This document shows, piece by piece, positions 1 to 5,740 of a stretch of 21,043 nucleotides of DNA (position 1 is its first letter; the number at the start of each line of letters is the position of its first letter). The notes beneath the pieces were generated by a model. That model did not search any database and was not told the origin of the DNA. It saw only the letters and a program-made list of their open reading frames with translations. This stretch comes from a virus. Where the stretch lies: positions 1 to 21,043 of the IMG/VR virus record IMGVR_UViG_3300042914_003974. One strand, 5' to 3'. Both the position numbers and the translations under genes were made by a program.

Positions 1-247
1 TATCTTCCACATATGATTTGACTTCACCCTTATTGTATTGAGCTTTGGCAATCAAATCAACAATCCAATGAGTATGGGATGGTGTTCGTAGTCTTTTACC
101 TTCTTCTTTATATTTGACAATAAAATCCAAATCAGGACGAGCTCCCCTTCCACCCTGATAAATTGCAACAGTATATCGTTTATCGATTTGCCAATATGTA
201 AGCGGAGTGTGGATAACACCTTTCTTTTTAAATGTCAATTCCTTCAT
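1..247 (-). CDS. Hypothetical phage protein, C-terminus beyond the window
   Basis: The ATG at 247..245 opens a frame that stays open to the window edge (82 codons visible). The protein begins MKELTFKKKGVIHTPLTYWQ and contains a charged segment with YKEEGKRLRTPSHTHWIVDL around residues 47-66. I do not recognise a named domain. The RTPSHTHWIVDL segment looks like a conserved core and I think similar proteins occur in other phages, but I cannot name the family. The start is favoured because a complete host-type promoter (TTTG-N19-TATATTTG) ends only 4 bases before the ATG. This is probably an early or host-polymerase-read gene. Confidence 0.7.
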   Translation of the reverse strand, partial: MKELTFKKKGVIHTPLTYWQIDKRYTVAIYQGGRGARPDLDFIVKYKEEGKRLRTPSHTHWIVDLIAKAQYNKGEVKSYVED

Positions 248-251
248 AATA

Positions 252-282
252 CAAATATAATACTATTTATTCTAAAAACAAA
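252..282 (-). promoter_or_regulatory. Bacteroidota-type promoter (TTTG-N19-TATATTTG)
   Basis: On the minus strand, TTTG (282..279), a 19-base spacer and TATATTTG (259..252) match the known Bacteroidota consensus TTTG-N19-21-TAnnTTTG exactly. The ATG of the gene at 247 follows after 4 bases (TATT), so the transcript would be leaderless or nearly so. Confidence 0.75.
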
Positions 283-285
283 ACT

Positions 286-402
286 ATGGCAAAGGCAAGA
301 AAACCAAAAAACAAAACAAGAAACAGAGCAAATTTTGCAAAGAGAATGAAACAAATTAAAAAAAACTTTGAAGTTTTAAAATTAATTAAAAAAGAAATTT
401 AA
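286..402 (+). CDS. Small highly basic protein (38 aa)
   Basis: The ATG at 286 opens a 38-codon frame starting MAKARKPKNKTRNRANFAKR and ending LIKKEI. About a third of the residues are Lys or Arg and there are no Cys, so nucleic-acid binding is plausible but unproven. It lies divergent to the gene ending at 247 and its 5' end is 4 bases from that gene's -33 box. A second small basic protein occurs at 8516..8656. I see no named domain. The high coding density and compatible spacing support a real gene, but a chance frame in A-rich DNA cannot be excluded. Confidence 0.55.
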   Translation: MAKARKPKNKTRNRANFAKRMKQIKKNFEVLKLIKKEI

Positions 403-431
403 TTTTTTAATTAATTAATTATATTGATATT

Positions 432-614
432 ATGAACATGGAACAAAAAGCCCAAAGGTACAGTTACCTATTAGGGGAACACACTAAAATATCTAATCAG
501 ATTCAGTCAATTAAAGGTGAGAGTATTGATTTAAACGCATCTCAAGAACAAAGAATTTCAAGATTAAATAATCAGTTAATGATGATTATGAATGAAATTC
601 AAGGGATGATGTAA
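432..614 (+). CDS. Small coiled-coil-like hypothetical protein (60 aa)
   Basis: Starts MNMEQKAQRYSYLLGEHTKI; a second ATG at 438 is an equally possible start. The sequence is rich in Gln, Ile, Leu, Met and Ser, with no Pro or Cys, and has heptad-like spacing of hydrophobic residues across residues 13-58, so a short helical hairpin or coiled coil is likely. It ends with IQGMM. The last 29 bases overlap the 3' end of the convergent gene 586..1122. No family is recognised. Confidence 0.6.
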   Translation: MNMEQKAQRYSYLLGEHTKISNQIQSIKGESIDLNASQEQRISRLNNQLMMIMNEIQGMM

Positions 615-1122
615 ACCAATTAGGCACTTCTCGATTTTTCCAAACCGCAAAACCTGATTTTGCTTCACGGTAATAGTTTCGGTAAGATTCCACAACATCG
701 GATACTTTGTATTCATCAGGCATTGCTTTGGGTGGCTCAGTGAAACCTTTGTCACAAATGTTTACCTTATTTGTTACACACCACTCAATAACATCTTGGG
801 ATTTATGTCTTTTACCATATCGGTATGTGTATTCCTTACATAACTCAAGACCCAATTCACATAGGTAAAGATAATTACTTAAACTCTCACGAGTCCAAAT
901 AGCACAAGGATGATTTTTGTGTGATAACTTGTACGGTACTTGGTCGTTTACTTGGTCGTTTACTTGGTCGGTACTTGGTGGGTACTTGGTGGGTACTTGG
1001 TGGGTCATATGATGAGCACCACACAATAGTTGAGCCGTTTCCAATATCATTTTAACCACATGTTTATCACAGTGGTATTTTGCGCATTTTTCAGTATCCC
1101 AATCCAAAAAGAAAATATTCAT
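586..1122 (-). CDS. Conserved phage protein (MNIFFLDWD...DKHVVK) with low-complexity repeat insert
   Basis: The ATG at 1122..1120 gives MNIFFLDWDTEKCAKYHCDK. A TTG 15 bases upstream is in frame, but the ATG sits 4 bases after a TATATTTG box and is the better start. Conserved-looking blocks are the N-terminal YHCDKHVVKMILETAQLLCG, the central HKNHPCAIWTRESLSNYLYL, and the C-terminal PPKAMPDEYK and ESYRNYYR. I recall similar uncharacterised proteins in many phages but cannot assign a function. Between the first two blocks lies a segment rich in Val, Pro, Thr, Asp and Gln (about residues 40-61) that is encoded by an 11/12-bp tandem repeat and looks like an insertion. It lies downstream of the FKBP gene's terminator, so it is probably a separate transcript. 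Confidence 0.85.
   Translation of the reverse strand: MNIFFLDWDTEKCAKYHCDKHVVKMILETAQLLCGAHHMTHQVPTKYPPSTDQVNDQVNDQVPYKLSHKNHPCAIWTRESLSNYLYLCELGLELCKEYTYRYGKRHKSQDVIEWCVTNKVNICDKGFTEPPKAMPDEYKVSDVVESYRNYYREAKSGFAVWKNREVPNWFTSSLEFHS
937..1004. repeat. Tandem repeat, six 11/12-bp units inside a CDS
   Basis: On the plus strand the units are TACTTGGTCGTT twice (12 bp), TACTTGGTCGG once (11 bp) and TACTTGGTGGG three times (11 bp). They lie inside the minus-strand gene 586..1122. The 11-bp units are not a multiple of three, so gain or loss of one copy would shift the frame, whereas the 12-bp units would keep it. Confidence 0.95.
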
Positions 1123-1126
1123 ACTG

Positions 1127-1134
1127 CAAATATA
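1127..1134 (-). promoter_or_regulatory. TATATTTG -7 box directly after a terminator
   Basis: The minus strand reads TATATTTG, then CAGT, then the ATG at 1122, the same 4-base spacing as at 252..259. No TTTG is found 19-21 bases upstream because that region is the terminator hairpin. The T-tract of the hairpin (TTTTTTG) abuts the box. Confidence 0.5.
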
Positions 1135-1136
1135 CA

Positions 1137-1163
1137 AAAAACCCCTCCAAGTGAGGGGTTTTT
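1137..1163 (-). terminator. Intrinsic terminator of the FKBP gene
   Basis: The inverted repeat ACCCCTC (1141..1147) and GAGGGGT (1153..1159) with a 5-base loop is extended by A/T pairs. Read on the minus strand it ends in TTTTTTG. It begins 5 bases beyond the stop codon of the gene at 1168..1593. Confidence 0.85.
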
Positions 1164-1167
1164 ATTT

Positions 1168-1593
1168 TTAATTTACTGAAATTACTTCTAAATCAAAAAT
1201 TAATTTTTTTCCTGCTAGTGGGTGATTCATGTCAATCACTACTGTGGATTCTTTAATTTCTGCAATACGGACATTAATTGGTCCATTTTGGCTCATCCCT
1301 TGTAACATGTCATCAACTTTAACATCCTGAGGAACTTGGTCTCTAGAAATTTCCTGAGTTAATGCTGGATTATAATTACCATATGCCATCTCTGGGTCAA
1401 TCTCAACAGTTTTACTTTCACCAATTGTCATTCCGATAAGACCACTTTCAAATCCTGGAATCAACTGATTTTGACCTAAAGTTGCAGTTAATGGTTCACG
1501 ACCTTCTTGCAAAGAAGTATCAAATACTGAACCGTCTTCTAATTTCCCTGTGTAGTTAACGGACACAGTATCTCCGTTTTTAATTATACTCAT
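1168..1593 (-). CDS. SlyD-like FKBP-type peptidyl-prolyl cis-trans isomerase
   Basis: A 141-aa protein that should catalyse cis-trans isomerisation of X-Pro bonds and act as a folding helper in the cytoplasm. The FKBP half shows VSVNYTGKLEDGSVFDTS (about residues 10-27), LIPGFESGLIGMTIGE (44-59) and PEMAYG (67-72). The flap insert follows (about 73-120), and the SlyD-type return strand DMNHPLAGKKLIFDLEV closes the fold at 121-137. The metal-binding His-rich tail of E. coli SlyD is absent. The start is the ATG at 1593, giving MSIIKNGD; an upstream in-frame non-ATG extension would add an atypical hydrophobic stretch. It has no signal peptide. It is divergent to the tagged gene at 1680 and followed by its own terminator. 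Such a protein in a phage may assist virion-protein folding, which is inference. Confidence 0.93.
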   Translation of the reverse strand: MSIIKNGDTVSVNYTGKLEDGSVFDTSLQEGREPLTATLGQNQLIPGFESGLIGMTIGESKTVEIDPEMAYGNYNPALTQEISRDQVPQDVKVDDMLQGMSQNGPINVRIAEIKESTVVIDMNHPLAGKKLIFDLEVISVN

Positions 1594-1657
1594 AATATTT
1601 TTTTTAAAAATGTATAAAAAAATAATTGGTATGTCAATTTTTTTTGTCAATATATGG

Positions 1658-1665
1658 TATTTATA
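1658..1665 (+). promoter_or_regulatory. Candidate phage promoter TATTTATA
   Basis: TATTTATA lies 14 bases before the ATG at 1680. The same octamer, or TATTTATT, precedes many genes in this window (see 3416, 5402, 7469, 8010, 14336). Confidence 0.5.
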
Positions 1666-1679
1666 ATAAAAGAATTAAA

Positions 1680-2147
1680 ATGAAAAAAGTTGTAAGATTA
1701 ACTGAAACTGAATTGACTAGCCTAATTAAAAAGGTTGTAGTTGAATCTAAAAAAACTCAAAATAAAAAAAGGATTAACGAAATGGAAAATTTCATAAATC
1801 CTGAGGCTATGGAAACTGCAGATGCCATCTATACTATAATTGGAACAACAATTGGTTTATTGGGTATTGCGGGTTATGATTATTTGAAATCAATGGCTCA
1901 AGAGTTAATGAAACAAGGTAAAGAGAAAAAAGCTAAGAAAATTTTAGACTTTGTTGAAGCGAATGAACCAAAATCAGGTGAAGAATCTGAAGGTCACTTC
2001 CACGAAGGAGAAATGGATGAAGAATTTGGTAGTAAGAAGCATGAGTATAAGAGAATGGATGGACATAAAATGGGTGACAAAGATGGTCACTACAAAGATT
2101 ATGAAGTTAAAGAATCTATAATCAGAAGAAAAACTAAAAGAAAATAA
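1680..2147 (+). CDS. Tagged small membrane protein with His/Asp/Glu-rich tail
   Basis: A 155-aa protein beginning MKKVVRLTETELTSLIKKVV. The first 22-34 residues form the leader type shared by other genes here, with possible hydrophobic-x-Glu cleavage sites at VVE22 and INE34. A hydrophobic segment (AIYTIIGTTIGLLGIAGYDY, about residues 49-68) could cross a membrane. The C-terminal half is very charged, with HFHEGEMDEEFG and HKMGDKDGHYKDYE, and might bind divalent metal. The chosen start follows TATTTATA by 14 bases; longer upstream starts lack the recurring MKK leader. A terminator follows at 2168. No named family is recognised. Confidence 0.85.
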   Translation: MKKVVRLTETELTSLIKKVVVESKKTQNKKRINEMENFINPEAMETADAIYTIIGTTIGLLGIAGYDYLKSMAQELMKQGKEKKAKKILDFVEANEPKSGEESEGHFHEGEMDEEFGSKKHEYKRMDGHKMGDKDGHYKDYEVKESIIRRKTKRK

Positions 2148-2167
2148 TTTTAACAAATATTTTTTAT

Positions 2168-2193
2168 AAAAACCCTCCGAGTGAGGGTTTTTT
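2168..2193 (+). terminator. Intrinsic terminator after the gene at 1680
   Basis: AAAAACCCTC (2168..2177), a 5-base loop CGAGT, and GAGGGTTTTT (2183..2192), followed by further T. The stem is closely related to that at 1137..1163, and both are followed at once by TATATTTG. Confidence 0.88.
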
Positions 2194-2197
2194 GTTT

Positions 2198-2220
2198 TAT
2201 ATTTGTAGAAATAATTAAAA
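2198..2220 (+). promoter_or_regulatory. TATATTTG promoter box plus shared 5' leader
   Basis: TATATTTG at 2198..2205 and the next 15 bases (TAGAAATAATTAAAA) are identical over 23 bases to the minus-strand region 10286..10264 in front of the CAP-protein gene. No TTTG occurs at the expected -33 distance. The ATG at 2233 follows. Confidence 0.6.
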
Positions 2221-2232
2221 CCCCACACAACT

Positions 2233-2397
2233 ATGAAAAACTTGAAACTTAAAATGACTGCATGTATGATGGCATTGGCGTTAGACACTATTTTGATTGT
2301 AAATGCTCCTAACCAATCAGTATTAACTATTGGAATCATTTTGGGAATCGTTCAAATGTTTTTGTGGGGACGATTGATGTCTGAAATTAAGGAATAA
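2233..2397 (+). CDS. Small two-helix membrane protein (54 aa)
   Basis: The frame starts MKNLKLKMTACMMALALDTI and ends GRLMSEIKE. Two hydrophobic stretches (about residues 9-24 and 31-46) separated by a short NAPNQS turn suggest a hairpin in the inner membrane with both ends in the cytoplasm. It is flanked by its own promoter-like box (2198) and a bidirectional terminator (2400), so it is a monocistronic unit. Function is unknown; a holin-like or superinfection role is possible only as speculation. Confidence 0.72.
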   Translation: MKNLKLKMTACMMALALDTILIVNAPNQSVLTIGIILGIVQMFLWGRLMSEIKE

Positions 2398-2399
2398 AA

Positions 2400-2427
2400 A
2401 AAATCCCCTCTAATTTGAGGGGATTTT
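2400..2427. terminator. Bidirectional terminator between convergent genes
   Basis: AAAATCCCCTC (2400..2410), loop TAATTT, GAGGGGATTTT (2417..2427). It serves the plus gene ending at 2397 and the minus gene ending at 2432. Confidence 0.9.
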
Positions 2428-2431
2428 CATT

Positions 2432-3259
2432 TTAGAATGCTTCTACTTCTTCCATCATTAACTGATAAGCTCTTGCAAGTCTTGTCATTCCGATTCCACC
2501 ACCAAAACGGGGGAAGAAATCATGAGATAGGAATTCTTCTAATTCTTTCTCAACTCTTTCTTTACCGAATAGTTCAAATAGTTTTTCAGAATATTTTCCA
2601 TTTTCAATTGTGTAGAAATTATTTCTCATCTCTTCAACATTTGAACTTCTTTCCGCAGAACCAATTGTTTCTTGTCCGTAAAGAATTACATCGACCTTAT
2701 TGAATATCTTATTTTCACTCTCTTTCATATTCCAAAATGGGTTTGTTCTATATGGGAAATTTTGTAATGATACTACACTGCCTTTTTCTTTCCACATTCT
2801 TGTTTCGTGTTCATCCTCTAAAATTGAGACTCCTCCGTATTCTTCACAAACATCATCATAATTTACCTCAACAGGTTTGTCAAAACCTAAATAATCCAAA
2901 AGTTCTGATTCAAGTTTTAACATTTCTTTCATTCCACCTTTTGATTCAAATTCAAACATTGGGAAGATTAATTCGTGACGACCTGGTATTGGTGTTTTTT
3001 CTTGTCTATAAGATGTTGAAATACAATACACACCATTCCATTCAGGATTTTTAAGAAGTTCATATTCTAACCACATTTGACCTGTTTGTGGTAGTGGCCA
3101 AACTTCTCCTTGATAATTGAATGTTGTAATTGAGTGAGGATTCTCACATGCTGCCAAGATTGATAATCTTGATTGTGTTGGAACTTCTTTAAATCCTTTT
3201 TCTTGAAAGAATGTTCTCATTTTTTGAACTAACTCGTTGTAAGTTTCTGTGTTTTTCAT
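2432..3259 (-). CDS. Stand-alone class II aminoacyl-tRNA synthetase-like catalytic domain (Asx/Lys type)
   Basis: A 275-aa protein with the core of class IIb synthetases (AspRS/AsnRS/LysRS group) and no N-terminal OB-fold anticodon-binding domain. Motif 2 is visible as STSYRQEKTPIPGRHELIFP with FEFE following (about residues 81-105), including the ATP-binding Arg of the RxE motif (R85, E87). Motif 3 is GGGIGMTRLARA (about 253-264) with Arg at 260. WPLPQTGQMWLEYELL (about 53-68) resembles the aspartate/asparagine-site region with its TGQ signature. Proteins of this build include the archaeal asparagine synthetase derived from AspRS and EpmA-type tRNA-synthetase paralogues, so it may activate an amino acid such as aspartate without charging a tRNA. 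The exact substrate cannot be read by eye. Upstream are a terminator-like hairpin and a micro-ORF that may control it. Confidence 0.85.
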   Translation of the reverse strand: MKNTETYNELVQKMRTFFQEKGFKEVPTQSRLSILAACENPHSITTFNYQGEVWPLPQTGQMWLEYELLKNPEWNGVYCISTSYRQEKTPIPGRHELIFPMFEFESKGGMKEMLKLESELLDYLGFDKPVEVNYDDVCEEYGGVSILEDEHETRMWKEKGSVVSLQNFPYRTNPFWNMKESENKIFNKVDVILYGQETIGSAERSSNVEEMRNNFYTIENGKYSEKLFELFGKERVEKELEEFLSHDFFPRFGGGIGMTRLARAYQLMMEEVEAF

Positions 3260-3303
3260 TTTTTTTTATTTTTAGTTTATTGTTAACGTATGGGCAAAAA
3301 AAA

Positions 3304-3321
3304 TCCTGACAATTGTCAGGA
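3304..3321 (-). terminator. Perfect 18-bp palindrome with T8 tract: candidate attenuator
   Basis: TCCTGACAATTGTCAGGA is perfectly self-complementary (7-bp stem, AATT loop). On the minus strand it is followed immediately by eight T (3303..3296), giving a classic intrinsic terminator. It lies only about 45 bases upstream of the synthetase-like gene's ATG, with no full gene upstream on that strand, which suggests attenuation. An alternative is an operator palindrome. Confidence 0.65.
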
Positions 3322-3363
3322 CATTCTTGGTAAATTATATATGTTTCGTAATTTATTTCTCAT
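3316..3363 (-). CDS. Possible 15-codon leader peptide of the synthetase-like gene
   Basis: The ATG at 3363..3361 encodes MRNKLRNIYNLPRMS and stops at a TGA lying inside the 5' arm of the hairpin 3304..3321. Three of 15 codons are Asn. The start lies 9 bases downstream of a near-consensus minus-strand promoter box. A ribosome at the stop would cover the hairpin arm. It is too short for coding statistics, and Asn is common in AT-rich frames, so this is a hypothesis. Confidence 0.3.
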   Translation of the reverse strand: MRNKLRNIYNLPRMS

Positions 3364-3372
3364 ACTTTTAAT

Positions 3373-3403
3373 TAAATATAGTGTAAATTAAAAAACAATC
3401 AAT
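3373..3403 (-). promoter_or_regulatory. Near-consensus host-type promoter (ATTG-N19-TATATTTA)
   Basis: On the minus strand ATTG (3403..3400), a 19-base spacer and TATATTTA (3380..3373) differ by one base in each box from TTTG-N19-TATATTTG. It would drive the micro-ORF, the hairpin and then the synthetase-like gene. Confidence 0.45.
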
Positions 3404-3415
3404 TATTTTTAGTAA

Positions 3416-3423
3416 TATTTATA
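3416..3423 (+). promoter_or_regulatory. Candidate phage promoter TATTTATA
   Basis: TATTTATA followed by TTAT and the ATG at 3428 (4-base gap). If it works as a -10 element the mRNA would start at or near the start codon. Confidence 0.6.
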
Positions 3424-3427
3424 TTAT

Positions 3428-5410
3428 ATGAAAAAATTACTTTCAGAAGTTAACAGATTTAAAAGTCTAATCGGAGTAAACCTAAATGAGGATGTTAAAG
3501 CTGCCGAGGACTATGAGTTTACAATATCAAGTATATTAAAAAACGACAAAGTTTATACAAAACAGATTGAAGTATTGTTGTATGATATACTTGATAAGGG
3601 TTATGAGTCCCCAATTAATTTTGATTTACTTGAGAGAGGTGTTCGTAATGTTTTAATGAAGAAAGGTGATAAGAAAAAAAATATCACAAAGTATTTGCAA
3701 AATGTGTTAAAGGTATTAAAAAAGAGAAATAAACAAGATTTTGATGATGGGGAACCTGAACCTGAAGAATTTACTTTTGAACCACAAGAGCCGTCAATGA
3801 TTAAGAAAAAAGTATATAATAAAGAATTATATTACTTACAAGTTGAGTTACTTAAAATGCAAGAATGGATAAAGAAAACAGGAAAAACTGTTATTATTGT
3901 CTTTGAGGGTAGGGACTCGGCAGGTAAAGGGTCAACAATTAAAAAATTCACAGAAAATTTAAATCCAAGATATTATAACATTATTGCGTTAGGAATTCCA
4001 ACACCTGATGAACGAAAAGCATGGTGGGATAGATACCGTAACCAAATTCAAAAAGGTATGATTAATTTCTTTGATAGAAGTTGGTATAACAGAGGACTTG
4101 TTGAACCTGTTATGGGGTATGGGTCACCTGAAGAATATGAGGACTTTATGAATAATGTTGAAGATTTTGAGAAGGACTTAGTAAAGGATGGGGATTATTT
4201 GTTTAAACTATGGTTCTCAATTGATAAGGAGACTCAGGCAAAGAGATTTCAAATGAGACAACAATCACCTGTCAAATATTGGAAATATTCACCTAATGAC
4301 GAGAAAATGCAAGATATGTGGGACAGGTTCTCAGAGTTCAAACAAAAATTATTTGATAAAACATCTACGGTTAATCACCCTTGGGTAATATTGGACGCAA
4401 ATGATAAAAGAGTATCAGGTCTAAATGCGATTAGATATGTGTTACAAAATATTCCGTATGAAGGTAAGAACAATGAAATATTAGATAAAGATTTTCCTGA
4501 GGCTATGACGGTATTAAAACCTGAGATTGGTGAGTCTAAAAACATAAATGAAACCGAAGGAGCTGACCCAAAAAATCCTGACTCACATCCTGATTTGGAT
4601 GATTTTGGTCCTGACAGTTGGTGGAAATTTGAGGATTGGAAAACATGGTTTAACGCAAGTGTTAAAAAATATGGGTGGGATAGGGCAAAACAAAACTTTG
4701 CAAGATTTTGGATGGCAGTTGAGGAAGGTACTGGAGTTGGAACCACAAATGATTTAGATGTTAATTGGTTAAAACAAAACGGTCTTTGGAATGAAAAAAC
4801 TGGTAAGGTTTATACAAGAGACGAAATGTCTACCCAACTATCAAAATCAGGTGATAAATCATATCCTCCATTTTCTAATAATGAATTAACTGTTTACAAA
4901 TTTTTAAGGGGTAATGGGTTTACCAAAATGGGGACAGCTGCGATTATGGGGAATATATTCCAAGAAACTTCATTTAATGGTGATACAATAACTAAAAAGG
5001 CGGTTAATGACAAAGGAGCTCCATCTTTTGGATTAATTCAATGGAGAGGGCAAAGGTTTTATCCTAATGTAAAAAATGATGTTAAATTTGTTAGTAATAA
5101 AACTCCAAATATTACTACTAATTGTAAGGATAAAGAAAACCCAAGTCGACTGAAACAATTAATGTGTCGTTATCCAAATTCATTTAACTCTATTAACACC
5201 CAACTTAATTTTCTGATGTCCGAATTATCAAAATATGAAACATTACTTGGAGAGTTGAAAAATAAAAAACTTAGTAAAGATGGTGACGGTTCAGTTTCAG
5301 GTGGAAAGGCGTTAGAAATAAATAAAAAATTTATAAGAGGTGAGGAAGGGAATAGATTTAAACATGCGCAATCTTATTTTAATAAAATTAAAAGTGAAAA
5401 GTATTTATAG
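3428..5410 (+). CDS. Tagged polyphosphate kinase 2 - phage tail-lysozyme fusion
   Basis: A 660-aa protein with four parts. (1) An N-terminal leader MKKLLSEVNRFKSLIGVNLN ending at E21, like that of the gene at 16913. (2) A Lys-rich helical region (30-120). (3) A PPK2 domain (about 125-345), which in known members moves phosphate from polyphosphate to nucleotides. It has Walker A GRDSAGKGST (161-170), Walker B FFDRSWYNR (214-222) and a lid with RQQSPVKYWKYSPND (277-291), so the catalytic set looks intact. (4) After an acidic linker (365-395), a Trp-rich segment (398-455) and a phage tail-lysozyme-like domain (about 485-655) with IMGNIFQETSFN (506-517, candidate catalytic Glu513) and SFGLIQWRGQR (533-543). 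That domain type cuts peptidoglycan during entry. Linker sites IGE369/S and INE375/T could be protease sites. The joining of a nucleotide kinase to an entry lysozyme is unusual. Confidence 0.93.
   Translation: MKKLLSEVNRFKSLIGVNLNEDVKAAEDYEFTISSILKNDKVYTKQIEVLLYDILDKGYESPINFDLLERGVRNVLMKKGDKKKNITKYLQNVLKVLKKRNKQDFDDGEPEPEEFTFEPQEPSMIKKKVYNKELYYLQVELLKMQEWIKKTGKTVIIVFEGRDSAGKGSTIKKFTENLNPRYYNIIALGIPTPDERKAWWDRYRNQIQKGMINFFDRSWYNRGLVEPVMGYGSPEEYEDFMNNVEDFEKDLVKDGDYLFKLWFSIDKETQAKRFQMRQQSPVKYWKYSPNDEKMQDMWDRFSEFKQKLFDKTSTVNHPWVILDANDKRVSGLNAIRYVLQNIPYEGKNNEILDKDFPEAMTVLKPEIGESKNINETEGADPKNPDSHPDLDDFGPDSWWKFEDWKTWFNASVKKYGWDRAKQNFARFWMAVEEGTGVGTTNDLDVNWLKQNGLWNEKTGKVYTRDEMSTQLSKSGDKSYPPFSNNELTVYKFLRGNGFTKMGTAAIMGNIFQETSFNGDTITKKAVNDKGAPSFGLIQWRGQRFYPNVKNDVKFVSNKTPNITTNCKDKENPSRLKQLMCRYPNSFNSINTQLNFLMSELSKYETLLGELKNKKLSKDGDGSVSGGKALEINKKFIRGEEGNRFKHAQSYFNKIKSEKYL
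5402..5409 (+). promoter_or_regulatory. Candidate phage promoter TATTTATA
   Basis: TATTTATA overlaps the last codons and stop of the preceding gene and is followed by GTAT and the ATG at 5414, the same 4-base spacing as at 3416. Confidence 0.55.
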
Positions 5411-5413
5411 TAT

Positions 5414-5740
5414 ATGAAAAAGAAGATTATCAATATAACTGAAAGTCAGTTGGAAAGAGTTGTTAAGAATTTAATGAATGAAAATGTTGCAAGATATGTA
5501 ATGTCTCCTGATGAATTTTTCAGAGAGAAAAATAAATCACAACAGTATCATTGTGCATTTGAGAACAAATGTTTTATAGTACATGATGGTAATCACCAAA
5601 TTGATGTTGATGATAAATTCATGGAAAAACACAAAATTCCAAATGGAATTGGTGGAACAATTTATCACGACGCTAAAAACATTTACTTCTGTCCTGATTT
5701 TGGTGACGACAGACCACAAAGAACTATTCAGATTTTTTAA
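5414..5740 (+). CDS. Tagged small hypothetical protein (108 aa)
   Basis: Begins MKKKIINITESQLERVVKNL, the clearest example of the ITESQL-type leader, with a hydrophobic-x-Glu site near MNE23/N. The mature part (about 24-108) is hydrophilic, with CAFENKCFIVHDG and IYFCPDFGDD; the three Cys and several His could bind a metal, but no motif is clear. It starts 4 bases after the stop of the PPK2-lysozyme gene and may share its transcript or use the TATTTATA box. Its 3' end overlaps the convergent gene 5737..6468 by 4 bases. No family is recognised. Confidence 0.8.
   Translation: MKKKIINITESQLERVVKNLMNENVARYVMSPDEFFREKNKSQQYHCAFENKCFIVHDGNHQIDVDDKFMEKHKIPNGIGGTIYHDAKNIYFCPDFGDDRPQRTIQIF

Noticed and set aside
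937-1004. CRISPR-like repeat array
   Set aside because: Units are directly adjacent without spacers and lie inside a coding frame; no cas gene is present.
1974-2339. A long minus-strand frame opposite the genes at 1680 and 2233
   Set aside because: It crosses a terminator and two real plus-strand genes; its Phe/Ile-rich product is what the antisense of Lys/Glu-rich genes yields.
2437-3054. Plus-strand frames opposite the synthetase-like gene
   Set aside because: They mirror an unmistakable class II synthetase core on the minus strand and lack any domain pattern.
3304-3321. Palindrome as a restriction or operator site only
   Set aside because: Operator use is not excluded, but the T8 tract on the minus strand makes a terminator or attenuator more likely.
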